From Chrysomallon squamiferum (taxonomy: Eukaryota; Mollusca; Gastropoda; Neomphalida; Peltospiridae), in assembly GCA_012295275.1 (NCBI GenBank), contig CM022678.1, positions 5,881,059 to 5,945,058 of the forward strand: a DNA stretch of 64,000 bases, given 5' to 3'. Position numbers and translations under genes: made by a program. The stretch's first letter is position 1; the number at the start of each line of letters is the position of its first letter. Below, piece after piece: positions 45,909-57,640 of the stretch. The notes beneath the pieces were generated by a model, which did not search any database, was not told the origin of the DNA, and saw only the letters and a program-made list of their open reading frames with translations.

Positions 45909-48900
45909 GTTGTTATGTGGCTCATAATGTGTTCATTCATTTTTGTCCTTTATTATTATTGTTGTTATTATTATTATTATTTTTTTTATTAATTTTTTTT
46001 TTTTTTTGCTTTTACTTTGTACCTTTTTGTTTTTTGACAAATAATAGAAGACTTTCAGTTAGAAAAAAAATTGTATTAACAAAGTTTGCTGCACTGGGTT
46101 ATAAAACTCTTTAAAAGAAATTTAATGCAGTGAAACGAAGTAACTACAGTGAGGACATCAACATCAACAACAACAACAACAATAACAACACACAAAAATA
46201 GCAACATAACAGCAGTACAACCTTCACCACAACATCAACAACAACAACAACAACAGTTTCAGCAATGAATCCCAGACACGTCTTCAACAGTTTCATGGAT
46301 ATTTGTCAAAAGTTTTATTTCTCCATTCTAGTTTGAAGATTTTGAAGAATACATCTCGAACTTCTCCAAACCTGAGAATGCAAATACAACCGAAGAAGAT
46401 GCTACGCAGGAGGATTGTCAGAAGCTGTTGTCACGGTTACAGCAACAAGGACTGGACATTCCAGATAAAACTGTAGATGAAGGTAAGATGTAACGAATAC
46501 AGGAATCAGTGCCAAACATCCTCAACATATTTCCCATATGTCGTTAGCTTAAGCCAGATAGGGTTTTGGAGAATGTAGTGCTCTATTTATTTAATATATA
46601 TATATATATATTCCCCATGGTTTGTTAAGAGAATATGAAACTCCCTAGCCTTAGAATATTCCCTATGGGGAATTAGCATGTAGGAACAGAAGGTCTAAAT
46701 GTTGTGATTTCCCCATCTTGCATGATTCACTGTATCATTTAATTCTTCTTAAGGAATATACTGTAGAAATAAGGTTAATATCCCAATCCAACGAGAACTC
46801 CAAAACTAGCTAATGAAAGGCTGGAGAAATTTGTTTTTTTGGCCAGAGGAAGATATATTTAAAAATATTTGGGATGGATATGTGTGTGTGTCTGTCTGTC
46901 TGTCTGTCTGTCTGTGTGTTTTAAATTATTTTTCTTGTTTATTTTTCATCAGGGAACATTTTCACTGACATTCCATTGACTCATGCTGCAATTGCACTGG
47001 CAGTTCAGGCCCTGCAAGGGAGAGAACACTGGCTGTGTCGAGACAGAGTTATCCGCTCTTTGACAATTCTGATTGGTCGGGCATTGAACAGGTTACAGCT
47101 CTCTTTTTTTTATATATAAAAGTTTCTGTCTGTCTCAAAATTGTACAAAGTAAACAATCTCAGTAAATTAAGACTTTTTTTTATTAATATTTACAATATT
47201 TAATCAAGAGGGATACTTCAAGCACATTAATTCTTTGCTACACTTATAAACTAGCCTAAAAAAAACAACAATTTCTTGCTGCTGTTTATAAAAAAGTATA
47301 GAACTGTATGTCTCATTATCTCTGTGATCCATGACAAAATGTGTGATATCAAATAACCATCAATTATAAATATCAATTATGAATATCAACTGTATCAATG
47401 AATAAAATATTTCTTCTTTTCTACATAACTTGTTACTTATCTTTTCCTCCCCTTTCTTCTGTCTTCCTTCCATCTTTCTTTCCATCTTCTCTCCCCTTCT
47501 TTCATCCATCTCTCAGTTTATTTCCTTCCTTCCCTTTGTCCTTCTTTCTTTCTTCTTCTTTCTTTCCTCTTCTCTCTTCCTTGAGATTCCAAAAGGAAAC
47601 CAGAGAACATCTTTCCTTCCATATCCACTCCCTTCCTTTAGTTTGTCCTTCATTCTTTCCTTCTTCCTTCCCCTTCTTTCTTCCATCCCTCAGTTTATTT
47701 CCTTCCTTCCCTTTGTTCTTCTTTCTTTCTTCTTTCTTCTTTCCTCTTCTCTCTTCTTTGACACTCCAAAAGGAAACCAGAGAACATCTTCGATCTTAAC
47801 AGATTAATTTCTACTTTCCATTTCGTTTCTTCCAGATGGTTATGTGACCAGATCGATTCTCTGACGACAGAAGACAGCTTTGTCCACTACCTGACCCTCG
47901 TGAGGGACACTTTCTGGCCAAACGGTCATCTTTGCACTGATCGCCCCCCTGCCGTAAGCGAAGAGACTAGGAAAGCCCAACGAATCAAAGCCAAACAGAG
48001 CCTCAAAGAGTTTCTTCCAGGTAAACAGGAAGTGCTTACAACATTAAAAAAAAAAAAAAAATGTTCTCTGATGTCATTAGAAATAGATAATGTTAAAAAT
48101 AGATGAAAATAGATAATGTTAAAAACAGATGAAAGTAGATAATGTTAAAAATAGATAAAAGTAGATAATGTTAAAAATGGATGAAAGTAGATAATGTTAA
48201 AAACGGATAAAAGTAGATAATGTTAAAAACAGATAAAAAGTAGATAATGTTAAAAACAGATGAAAGTAGATAATGTTAAAAATGGATGAAAGTAGATAAT
48301 GTTAAAAATAGATGAAAGTAGATAATGTTAAAAACAGATGAAAGTAGATAAATGTTAAAAATAGATAAAAGTAGATAATGTTAAAAATAGATAAAAGTAG
48401 ATCATGTTAAAAACGGATAAAAGTAGTTAATTTTAAAAATAGATCAAAGTAGATAAATGTTAAAAATAGATAAAAGTAGATAATGTTAAAAACAGATGAA
48501 AGTAGATAATGTTAAAAATATATAAAAGTAGATAATTCTAAAAACGGATAAAAGTAGATAATGTTAAAAACAGATGAAAGTAGATAATGTTAAAAATATA
48601 TAAAAGTAGATAATGTTAAAAACGGATAAAAGTTGATAACGTTAAAAACGGATAAAAGTAGATAATGTTAAAAATATATAAAAGTAGATAATGTTAAAAA
48701 TGGATAAAAGTAGATAATGTTAAAAACAGATGAAAGTAGATAATGTTAAAAACTGATGAAAGTAGATAATGTTAAAAACGGATAAAAGTAGATAATGTTT
48801 AAAAGAGATAAAAGTAGATAATGTTAAAAATAGATAAAAGTAGATAATGTTAAAAATAGATGAAAGTAGATAATGTTAAAAATGGATAAAAGTAGATAAT

Positions 48901-50624
48901 GTTAAAAATGGATAAAAGTAGATAATGTTAAAAATAGATGAAAGTAGATAATGTTAAAAATGGATAAAAGTAGATAATGTTAAAAACGGATAAAAGTAGA
49001 TAATGTTAAAAATAGATAAAAGTAGATAATGTTCTAAACTGAAATTAAAAAGGTATTTCAGAGGTTTTTTTTTTTTTTTTTTTTAAATTTGTTTTTGTTT
49101 CTTCCAAGTAAATAAGAAGTAATGAAGTACAGTTTGTTTGAGATTATTAAAAGTTTTATAAATAGATAATGTTTTAAACTGAAATTAAAGAGATATTTAA
49201 GAGATTTTCTCTTTGTTTTGTTTTTGTTTCTGCCAGGTAATCAAGAAGTAACATTAAAATTAAAATGTGCTTGGACATCATTAAAAATATTATAAGTTGA
49301 TGATGTTTTAAACTGAATATATAAGAATTTAAGAGTATTTTTGTGTTTACTTCTGCCAGTTAAATAACAAATAACAATAATAATATTCAAATCTTAATTG
49401 ATATTGTTTTAAATTGAAAATATTAAGAGATTTTAATTTGTTTTGTTATTTATTTCTGCCAGGTAAGTAATAATAAAATTAAAAAGTGCTTGGATGTCAT
49501 TAAAAATATTATAAGTTGATGATGTGTTAAACTGAACATATAAAGATACATATTTAAGAATTAATAAAAGTTTAAGAGTATTTTTGTTTTTATTTCTGCC
49601 AATTAAATAAGAAATAACAATAATATTAAAACCTTAAAATTGAAAGTATATAGATATTTATTTAAAAATTGAACAAATTTAAGAGATTTTTAGAATGTTT
49701 TATTTCTAATTTCTGCCAGGTAATTAAGAAATGATATGTACCATGGTGTCATTTAAACTGTTATAAACTTAAAATGTTTTAAATTGAAAGTGTACAGATA
49801 TTTATTTAACAATATAACAAATTTAAGAAATTTTTACTTTTGTTTTGTTTTTATTGCTGCCAGGTAATTAAGAAATAATGTGCACTTGGTGTCATTTAAA
49901 GTGTTTTAAATTGAAAGTATGCATAGATATATATTTAAGAGGTATTTTTTGTTTGTTTTAGGTTTTACCCAAACCTTGGCTGGAGATTCTGATTTTGATT
50001 ATGCAGTAGAGCAGATCATGGAATGTTTGGATCATGAAAAATTGAACAGGTTATCAGAGCAGAATTTTTAATTTGATTTGTTTGTTTATTTGTTTGTGTG
50101 TTGTTAATTACATTTTATATATATATATTAATTTGTGTATATTTTTGTTTTATGTGTGTGTTTGCATGTGTGTATGTTTTTGAGAAAATGTGTGTGTTTG
50201 TGTGAGTCTGGCTGTCTGTGTGTCAGTGTGTATGTGTGTCAGTTTGAGTGTGTATGTGTGTGTGCTTGTCAGTGGTTTCTTAAAATATTAATCAAATTAA
50301 CTTTGTTTCTAAGACAGTTCATTCATATTCCTCAAAATTAAAATGTTTTTCTTATTTTTAAAATGTATGTTAATTAATTTGTTTCTTACAATCATTTTCA
50401 GTCTGTTCATTATTTTTTAAAGTGTTTTTAATAAAATACTTTTTCTTTTCTTAGAAGCATTTTCTGTTCTAATAACTTCTGTAATAATAAAAGGAAATGA
50501 AACCATTCTAATTAAATCTTTATTTATATTTATTTTTATTTTTATTTTTATTTTTTTAATAATAATTTTTTTTTTATTATTATTTTAATTTTTTTTTTTT
50601 TTATTATTATTTATTTATATATAT

Positions 50625-50659
<35 letters not shown>

Positions 50660-50831
50660 TATATATATTTTTTTATTTAATTTTTTTTAAAAAATTTTTT
50701 TATATTCATATTATTTTTTTTATTTCCTTTTTTTTTCCAGACATTTCCTGTACACATTTCTTGATGTTGTCATGGAGAAACTATTTCCAGAACTCTCCAG
50801 TCAGGAAGTACAGAATTCTTTGCTGTCATGA
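39966..50831 (+). CDS. SNX19-like sorting nexin (membrane segments, PXA, PX, Nexin_C)
   Basis: Ten exons: 39966-41706, 42878-43007, 43597-43694, 44696-44821, 45401-45580, 46332-46482, 46953-47091, 47836-48020, 49962-50049 and 50741-50831. All junctions keep phase. The 975-residue model has two hydrophobic segments near residues 25-60, a PXA domain (about 115-305), an acidic linker, a PX domain (about 545-698) with the phosphoinositide motif KRRFREF and a later [11 protein letters not shown] helix, and a Nexin_C domain (about 820-965) with [19 protein letters not shown] and TFWPNGHL. No RGS domain is seen, which separates it from SNX13, SNX14 and SNX25. Human SNX19 is an ER-anchored protein that contacts endolysosomes. 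An in-frame stop is reached at 41511-41513, and reading must move forward by one base there. Confidence 0.87.
42018..42118. repeat. C-rich repeat patch in SNX19-like intron 1
   Basis: C runs (C8, C4, C4, C6 and C7) are spaced by text such as AGGCAATTACCCC and AGTCATTTCCCC, in otherwise AT-rich DNA. The minus strand could form a G-quadruplex. It looks like a decayed short tandem repeat. Confidence 0.6.
42878..43007 (+). CDS. SNX19-like exon 2: PX domain core
   Basis: Acceptor TTTTTTCCCTTGAAG and donor AAAG|GTAGAG bound 130 nt encoding [18 protein letters not shown], then [14 protein letters not shown] and a RNLLK end. RRFREF is the expected PX motif whose Arg contacts the 3-phosphate. The donor is followed by (CT)n and (TGTC)n repeats. 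Confidence 0.88.
43597..43694 (+). CDS. SNX19-like exon 3: PX domain
   Basis: Acceptor AAAATTTTCAG and donor CAAA|GTAATA bound 98 nt encoding [17 protein letters not shown], then [14 protein letters not shown]. This covers the PX proline loop and the following helix with its conserved Arg. Confidence 0.87.
44696..44821 (+). CDS. SNX19-like exon 4: end of PX domain
   Basis: Acceptor GTTCCACTTTCAG and donor GACAAG|GTGAGAC bound 42 codons encoding [20 protein letters not shown], then [11 protein letters not shown] and PRIDK. The 3' end with its donor is the seed of a tandem array in the next intron. Confidence 0.88.
44803..45245. repeat. tandem copies of the exon 4 splice donor
   Basis: The end of SNX19-like exon 4 with its donor (CAGAATAGACAAGGTGAGAC) recurs in the following intron, with GTGCCC marks at 44803 (the exon), 44875, 44943, 45010, 45076 and 45178 plus a partial copy near 45121. 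The period is about 67 bp. Linkers hold TTTGTTTCTTTT and TTATTTTAGTTTTTGG. Confidence 0.92.
45401..45580 (+). CDS. SNX19-like exon 5
   Basis: Acceptor TTTTTATTTTCAG and donor CAGCAG|GTAAATA bound 60 codons encoding [20 protein letters not shown], then a charged linker ending CSETDQQ. Phase 0 on both sides. The internal ATG is not a start. Confidence 0.87.
46332..46482 (+). CDS. SNX19-like exon 6: linker
   Basis: Acceptor TTCTCCATTCTAG and donor GAAG|GTAAGA bound 151 nt encoding [18 protein letters not shown], then [20 protein letters not shown]. It is acidic and probably flexible, ending in phase 1. Confidence 0.86.
46953..47091 (+). CDS. SNX19-like exon 7: start of Nexin_C
   Basis: Acceptor ATTTTTCATCAG and donor AACAG|GTTACAG bound 139 nt encoding [21 protein letters not shown], then [19 protein letters not shown]. 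This matches the helix in SNX19 that precedes the RW motif. Confidence 0.87.
47435..47795. repeat. pyrimidine-rich direct duplication in SNX19-like intron 7
   Basis: Two copies of about 175 bp, each a TTCC/TTCT-rich stretch ending with CCAAAAGGAAACCAGAGAAC (near 47588 and 47766). The second ends about 45 bp before the exon 8 acceptor, which makes an extremely long pyrimidine tract on the sense strand. Confidence 0.9.
47836..48020 (+). CDS. SNX19-like exon 8: Nexin_C core
   Basis: Acceptor TTTCGTTTCTTCCAG and donor CTTCCAG|GTAAACAGG bound 185 nt encoding [19 protein letters not shown], then [11 protein letters not shown] and a basic helix ending SLKEFLP. The pattern of W, Y and WP residues is close to human SNX19. 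The donor region has intronic copies at 49098-49870. Confidence 0.9.
48078..49040. repeat. 26-bp minisatellite, about 37 copies
   Basis: Unit AGTAGATAATGTTAAAAA followed by CAGATGAA, TGGATAAA or TAGATAAA, repeated for almost 1 kb inside SNX19-like intron 8. Variants alternate along the array, as expected for unequal exchange. Confidence 0.95.
49080..49925. repeat. copies of the exon 8 splice donor in intron 8
   Basis: Text like exon 8's end and donor (TTTCTTCCAGGTAAACAGGA) recurs at 49098, 49227, 49350, 49453, 49593, 49710 and 49852, with a period of about 100-140 bp. Four or five copies keep a usable CCAG|GTAA donor. The 26-bp minisatellite separates them from the exon. Confidence 0.85.
49962..50049 (+). 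CDS. SNX19-like exon 9: Nexin_C
   Basis: Acceptor TTTTGTTTGTTTTAG and donor AACAG|GTTATC bound 88 nt encoding [21 protein letters not shown] and CLDHEKLN. Phases agree with both neighbours. Confidence 0.87.
50741..50831 (+). CDS. SNX19-like terminal exon 10
   Basis: Acceptor TTTTTTTTTCCAG leads into [19 protein letters not shown] and [11 protein letters not shown], then TGA at 50829-50831. It matches the C-terminal helix NRHLIYCLxDIILE of the family. The acceptor sits in about 180 bp of T-rich DNA. Confidence 0.87.
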
Positions 50832-51180
50832 TATACACCATTCTGAATGCTGCTCTTTTCATAACAAAACTACAAATAACACCAGACTTGTCAATCAACC
50901 ATATCAGCAAATACTGTAGGAGATTCAAAAATGAAATTTCATGGTCAGATGACTCCAGAGTCATGGTTTGTAGTTCAAGCGTAACCAGAGATAAATTAGT
51001 TAATTTTCTATCAGTCAATGAAAATATTCTACATTCCTAGTAAATATCAAAAAAATAATAATAATATAAACAAGAGGATTGTTGGATAATTTTAATAGTG
51101 GATTGTTTGATTTACGTCCACAAGTGGGTTTTGATTTTATTTATTTATTTATTTTATTTTTTTGTCTAAACAACTGAACT
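50832..51180 (+). other. probable SNX19-like 3' untranslated region
   Basis: The sequence after the stop codon, to about 51050, is less repetitive than its surroundings and so may be the transcribed tail. The polyadenylation site cannot be chosen. Confidence 0.4.
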
Positions 51181-52230
51181 GATTGGTTAAAATATTCTAT
51201 TTGGACTAAAGATTCGCATACAGACATAATCTTGACACAGTCCTGGAGATGGAATTTCAAATTTAATTTTATTTTTATTTTTTTAATTTATTTTACATTG
51301 AAACATCAGTGAAACAATCATTTAAACTATTTTACACTGATTAAACATTCAAGTATGCCTTTCCTGGTCAGACAATCTTGACTAAAGATTCATTATAAAA
51401 AATCAACTAGCATTTAAAAACAATTTTTTTTATACATTTTAAATTGTTTTAAATTTATTTTAATTGGAAACAGTGAAACAATCGTTTAAACTATTTTAAC
51501 ACTGATTAAACATTCAAGTATGCCTTTTCTGGTCAGCCATTGCTGAGCTAAAAATTCTCATACAGATATAATCTTGACTCAATCCTGGATGTGGCATTTT
51601 AAAGGTATTTTTTATTTTATTTTAATTTTTTAATTTATTTTAAATGGAAACATTAGTGAATCAATTGTTTAAACTATTTTAACACTGATTAAACATTCAA
51701 GTATGCCTTTCCTGGTCAGACAGTCCTAACTAAAGATTCACGTTCAGATATAATCTTGACACAATCCTGGATGTGGTATTTTAACTTTTTTAACTTTATT
51801 TTTATTTATTTTAAATGGAAACAGTGAATCAATCGTTTAAACTATTTTAACATTGATTAAAGATTCAAGTATGCCTTTCCTGGTCAGCCAGTCCTGAGCT
51901 AAAGATTATAATCTTGACACAATCCTGGATGTGGTATTTTAAAGATTTTTTTATTTTTATTTTTTATTTTAAATGGAAACATTAGTGAATCAATAGTTTA
52001 AACTATTTTAACATTGATTAAAGATTCAAGTATGCCTTTCCTGAGCTAAAGATTCACATACAGATATAATATGACATAATCCTGGATGTTGTATTATAAA
52101 TTTAATTTTTTTTTTTTTTTTTTATTTTAAATGGAAACAGTGAATCAATCATTTAAACTATTTTAACATTGATTAAAGATTCAAGTATGCCTTTTCTGGT
52201 CAGAAGGTTTTCTGGTCAGAGTTAAAGAAG
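51180..52230. repeat. tandem repeat of about 165 bp beyond the SNX19-like gene
   Basis: Six imperfect units carry TTTAAACTATTTTAACA, then TTCAAGTATGCCTTTCCTGG and ATATAATCTTGACACAATCC. Anchor positions are about 51320, 51485, 51668, 51836, 51997 and 52151, so the period is 154-183 bp. The variable part is a T-rich run. Confidence 0.92.
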
Positions 52231-52724
52231 GTTTTGGCTATGTCTTGCTGTGACAAGCAGTCCAGGAGACTTCGTTTTATTCAGTGAATTAAATGACCAT
52301 TACAAGTAATGTGCATATAATCTTTGGAAAATTCAGATGCTGCCTCTTTTGGGCACATGGAGTTGCTGTTGATGTTGCTGTTTTCATATCTGACATTCTG
52401 AATCAGACAGACAGACAGACAGACGAAATTATATTTAACCCACTTTAAAAATTTCATTTCATTGCAAAGGCCAGTGACTGCTTTGTGATCAGGTGTGAAA
52501 ATATACAAAAGAGTTGTAAGATCAAATTTAAAAAAAAAAAAAAAAAAACCCACAACAATAGTGCTACTAATTATTAAAAAAAAAATCACATTCAGAAATC
52601 TAAAAGTAAATTAAACAAAAACAAACAATACAGTCATCCAATCATCTATCCATGTATCCATTTAAAATGTACATTTTTTTTTTTTTTTTTTATTTTTTTA
52701 TTTTTATTTTTTTAACACTCTGAT

Positions 52725-52945
52725 GGTTGAAGAATGCCTACCATGGGCAGATTCCTGAGTTGTCTTCTCCTGGCAGGGTTAGTGTGTTAGTTTGTTAAAG
52801 GATTATGTTAAAAAAAACACAGAGAGGAGGTAACAATTTTAACACATTCCCAAATAACTCTAGGTATTTGCCAGAACTGGGATTAGATCCTAGCACATTC
52901 CAGTCTACAAGGGTTTACGGCTTAACCACAGCACAGATTAAGCTG
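52725..52945 (-). mobile_element. tRNA-derived SINE, decayed
   Basis: On the minus strand a tRNA-like head is visible: A box TGGTTAAGCCG (52918-52928) and B box GGATCTAATCC (52880-52890), about 38 bp apart start to start, followed by CAGTTCTGG and an unrelated body of about 150 bp. The distal end meets an A-rich run on the minus strand, which would be the tail. I did not find clear target-site duplications. Confidence 0.6.
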
Positions 52946-53518
52946 ATCATGTTAAATTGTTTGTTTGTCGGTGCATAGATGAACAACAAAATAGATTATA
53001 TGTTAAAGGTAGCTCTCGTTAAAAAGGCTTGATACATTCCATTTTGAGAAATACATAACTAAATTTAGTCTTGTGGTAGTGAACACAAATAGATATGCGT
53101 GGATTGTAGTTGTTGTAGCTGATGTGTGAGGCTGTCACCTGAGTATGTGTTACGTTGTGAAACAAGCACCATTTGTTCATACCTGCAGACACTGCAGTAC
53201 ATCAAAGAATTTTAACATTTTCTTTATTTTCATTTTTCTTTCCTTTTTGTTTTAGTTATTGTTTGTTTTTCTTTTATCTTTTTTTTCTCTATGTTTTCTT
53301 TAATTCTTTATTTTTTTAATTATTTTATTATCATTATTTTTTTTTTTTCTTAACTGTTTCCTACATGTGCCAAAGAGTGAAGTATGTATATATTTTTCTT
53401 TGGGCCAGTGATCTTAATATTCTATCAAAATACACTGTAACTTACAAGATACTGACTTAATTAACATACATACATATATACACAAATAGATTCATACACA
53501 CATATCTATATATATATA

Positions 53519-53549
<31 letters not shown>

Positions 53550-53863
53550 GTAAACTAACACTAACAGTTTAAATGTAACATGTTTTTTTATTTGTTCTAA
53601 TTTAACAGACCATTTTGTGAGATACTAACTTTTTTTCTTTTTTTTTTATTATCCTGATTGTATCAGTATGTTATTCTGTTGTACCGATACTGTGCCACAA
53701 GCTGATACTTGTAATTCGTCTGTCTGCTGTATCATTCAGTGTATATAAAAAAATAAGTGGTTGAACACATTTGTAGAACTCAGTGTTCAAGAATACAATT
53801 AACTTTGTTCCATATCATTTTGTTTTTAGCTCAGTGATAAATATATTGTTTTAAAATTTCATT

Positions 53864-53869
<6 letters not shown>

Positions 53870-53913
<44 letters not shown>
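53870..53913. repeat. (GT)n microsatellite
   Basis: About 44 bp of nearly pure GT. Confidence 0.95.
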
Positions 53914-53915
<2 letters not shown>

Positions 53916-54420
53916 AAATTTATATTCAAAAATTATTCCATTTAGTGTGCATGGGAAAGTGAATGAACAATTATTTATTTTATTTACTTATTTATTTAAT
54001 ACCAAAATTAAGTTTCAGTGCTAACCCTAGATTTTCATTCATTGTCATTTGGTTGCATATTTTTTTTATATTTTCCAAGACAGTCCTTTAATAATTTTAA
54101 TCATTTGTATATTTTCACAAAACATTGCCAAAACAGCCATAATTCATTTTATAGTCTTTTACCATTCATAGCCATATTTTTTATTCAATATTATAGTATT
54201 TCCAATACTACATAATTATTATTTACAGTTCCATATTGCCATAGTACAAAAAAAATGTTACTGTTATGATTATTTTACCATAGTAACTATATATATATAT
54301 ATATACACACACACATATATGTATATATTATAACTTTATAATATCGAAATATCCATATCCTTCTGTTGTATCGTAAGTTTCCTTAAATGTGTATATGATA
54401 GGTGAGAGTAAGAACATTTA

Positions 54421-54822
54421 TACATACATACATACATACATACATACTCACACACATACATACATAAAAACATATATTCTTTCATACAAATACACATGCA
54501 TGCACAAATTATATATAGACATAGATACATATATATATATAAAAAGACATACACATATACATACATACATGCATATATACACAAATTTCAATACAAAAAT
54601 ATTAATGATTATATATAGATAGATAGATAGATAGATATGTGTGTGCATACACATACATACATAAACATTTATACATATACATACGTACATTCATATATAG
54701 ATCGATAGATAGATATATAGATGATAGAGATATAGATACAGATGTTTGTATGTGTGTATTTATGAGTGCATACACATATACATGGATACACACACACACA
54801 CACACACACACATACATACATT

Positions 54823-54868
<46 letters not shown>

Positions 54869-54935
54869 TACATACATACATACATACAAACATACATAGA
54901 TTCATATATATATATATATATATATATATACATTA
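54421..54935. repeat. compound (TACA)n, (GATA)n and (CA)n arrays
   Basis: Tetranucleotide and dinucleotide repeats dominate 500 bp: TACA at 54422-54446, GATA-type at 54610-54636, CA with TACA at 54787-54900 and AT at 54907-54931. Many overlapping short open frames come from this. Confidence 0.92.
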
Positions 54936-55731
54936 CATATCATATATTTAGGTTTTAGCCTCTGCACAAAAAACATTGAGTGGCCTTGTAGTGTTTAGTT
55001 AGAACTTTCAGAAGCTTGAATAGAATACAGAATAAAATGTTTGACAAAATTCTGCTATTTTTCTTATAACAAAATAACTTTTTAAAATAATGTCTGTGCA
55101 TAAACTAGTCACTTTTCCTCATTTTTTTTTTACTATTTATTTATAAACTATATTTATTTACTGATACATTAACATGTAATATTAATATATATATCACATG
55201 ACTGTGAGAAATTTATTATATTGTATATAATGTACAGGATGGCTCGAGGGTACTGTCTGATGGTTTCTGTTATTTTTTTTTTTTGTAAATATTTATTTTA
55301 GTTCTTGTGTATATAGATGGGTCATCACAGTCACAAAATCATATTGAAACTTTACAAAAAATACATAAACATGTTGTTATTAGAATATGACTAAGATGTA
55401 GAAATATTCTGATAGTTTTTTAAAAAAATTTTTAACCTGTATATAAATGCAGCAATTATTTTAAAATGTATCTTGTTGATAAGAATAATGTAATAATTTC
55501 AAAATGTATAGATGTAGAAACATTCTGATACAGTAATTTTTAGAAAATAAATCTTGTTGATAATAATAATAAGAATAATGTAATAATATTTTGAATAACC
55601 GACATACCTGATTAATAATAATAATAACGTATGAAAATTTACACCATGTTGGAAAAAAAGAAACTTATGGTGTTTTTGTAATAGGTAGAATTTGAGCTAG
55701 TGTTTTTAATTCACATGTCACTGAAATGTAT

Positions 55732-55776
<45 letters not shown>

Positions 55777-56725
55777 TCTGAAAGGCAAACAAAATGGCAC
55801 ATACCTAGGTTGAATACATCTAAATATCTAAATGTTATTGTTGAATTTCACTTAAGACATGCTATGAACATTTCTTCCAATCTAATAATACTTGATCTTT
55901 TTAAAGAATATTTATAGTTATAATGTGAAACAGCAGTTCCAAAAAATGGCTAAAAAGTCTCATATATATTATTTATTTGCAAAGTTAGTTTACAATAAAC
56001 ACTCAAAATCCATAAGAAAACTGCTGAAAAAAAAAAAAAAAACAATTCAGATTTAAAATATTTTTCAGTTTCTAGTAAGATATTTGTTATATATATATAT
56101 CACAAGTTTAAGAACTGTACAAGCACTTTACAGTGGTTTCAAAAAACAACAGAATGGTTTCAAAAACAACAGAATATTATATAACTGTGTTAACTATGTT
56201 AAAAATGGAGAAACAAAATGGCCATGGTGCATTGCATGCTGGGATAGCTTATGGAAAGTGGGGTGATGTCATTCAAAACAATTTAATTTTGTGCCATTTT
56301 CAATCAATCGTTACAAAACTTAACAATATTGTGCACTAATGATATGAAAGAGAAAATATTCTCCACTATAATTAGCTGTAAGAAATCTTTTATGTGTGCC
56401 TACCCATTAACTGCACTTCTGACACATCAAAACAACTAACAAGAAAAGTTTTCCTCGCTTGAAATCATTTTGGAAAATAATCCTACCCAGCCAAATGAAA
56501 TGGAAATCAAAAAATTCACACTGTTCATTTAATTTTTGAACACAGATCATGCATTAATTTGACATCAAAGATTTTTATTTTTTATATTTTTATTGCATTA
56601 CAATAATGTAATTCAGTTTGATTTTTAAGATTTGATGACTTTGTTAAAATGGTTTTTGTTTTATTTGTGATTTTGAATTTTTTTTTTTTTTTAAAGTTGT
56701 TGCTTGGGTAATTTTGTGGGGGAGT

Positions 56726-56757
<32 letters not shown>

Positions 56758-57041
56758 CTCCCCTTGAGGTTAAATTGTAAATATTTTTAATCTTGTTGCT
56801 AATATTATTGTAATAATGTTCTTAACATGTTGTTTATGTTGATTTTTAAATGTACGTATTTTTATTAGAATTCTATTTTTTTTAATTCATAAATATATAT
56901 TTTTTAAATTTCTTTTTCCTTCACTTTTTAATTTTTTTTTTTTTTTTATATTTTAATTATTATTTTTATTTTATTATTTTTCTTGTACTTTTTATCTATT
57001 TATTATTATTATTTTAAATTATTTTTATTATTAATATTATG

Positions 57042-57081
<40 letters not shown>

Positions 57082-57640
57082 TTTTTATAATTATTTTTTA
57101 TTATTTATATATTAATATCATTTATTTCTATTTATCCATTTATTCATTCTTTTCAATTTTTAGGTCATTTTTTTTTAATTTTCATTCTTCATAATTTATT
57201 TACTATTTCTATTATTATTAGCTTTTTTTAAATATTATTACTATTATCAAAAGCTCTCTCTTTTTTGGAGGGTGAGTTGGGGGGTGTGTCACACACTGTA
57301 CTTTGTAAGAATGTCATAACAGTTGTAATCATGTGATTTTTTTCCTGTTCAAGAAAGCTCAAATCTATTAAATAACTCACTCTGGTGCAGTCACAAATTG
57401 CAATCCCAGTTTACTAACGCAATGCGCCAGATGTCGCACAAGTCAGATTTCTAACTTTTTATTTTACTATATGTAAATCAAATTATTTTAGATATTACAA
57501 TAGATAGATAAATAGAGAGACAGATTATAGAGATAGAGATATAGATGTTAGAAATTTGTTAAATTAACTTTATATATTTTAAAATGCTTTTGTAAATTAT
57601 GTAGTTCGTATAGCTTTTATATGAGTGAAGATATATATAT
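54936..57640. other. AT-rich DNA, no gene seen
   Basis: Contains (CA)n at 55735-55773, poly-A near 56026, T-rich blocks at 56683-56760 and 56930-57230, and (TTA)n at 57040-57080. A short less AT-rich patch at 57380-57450 has no recognisable frame. Confidence 0.5.

Noticed and set aside
47398-47807. Two Phe/Ser/Leu-rich open frames of about 130 codons
   Set aside because: They come from the pyrimidine-rich duplication in SNX19-like intron 7.
48078-49040. Possible CRISPR-like array
   Set aside because: Repeats and spacers are not distinct. The whole 26-bp unit is repeated in an intron of an animal gene, so it is a minisatellite. The same applies to 60480-60995.
56084-56339. Short plus-strand frames with Trp and Cys
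   Set aside because: They are short, made partly of a local duplication (GGTTTCAAAAACAACAGAAT), and have no support from splice sites or similarity.
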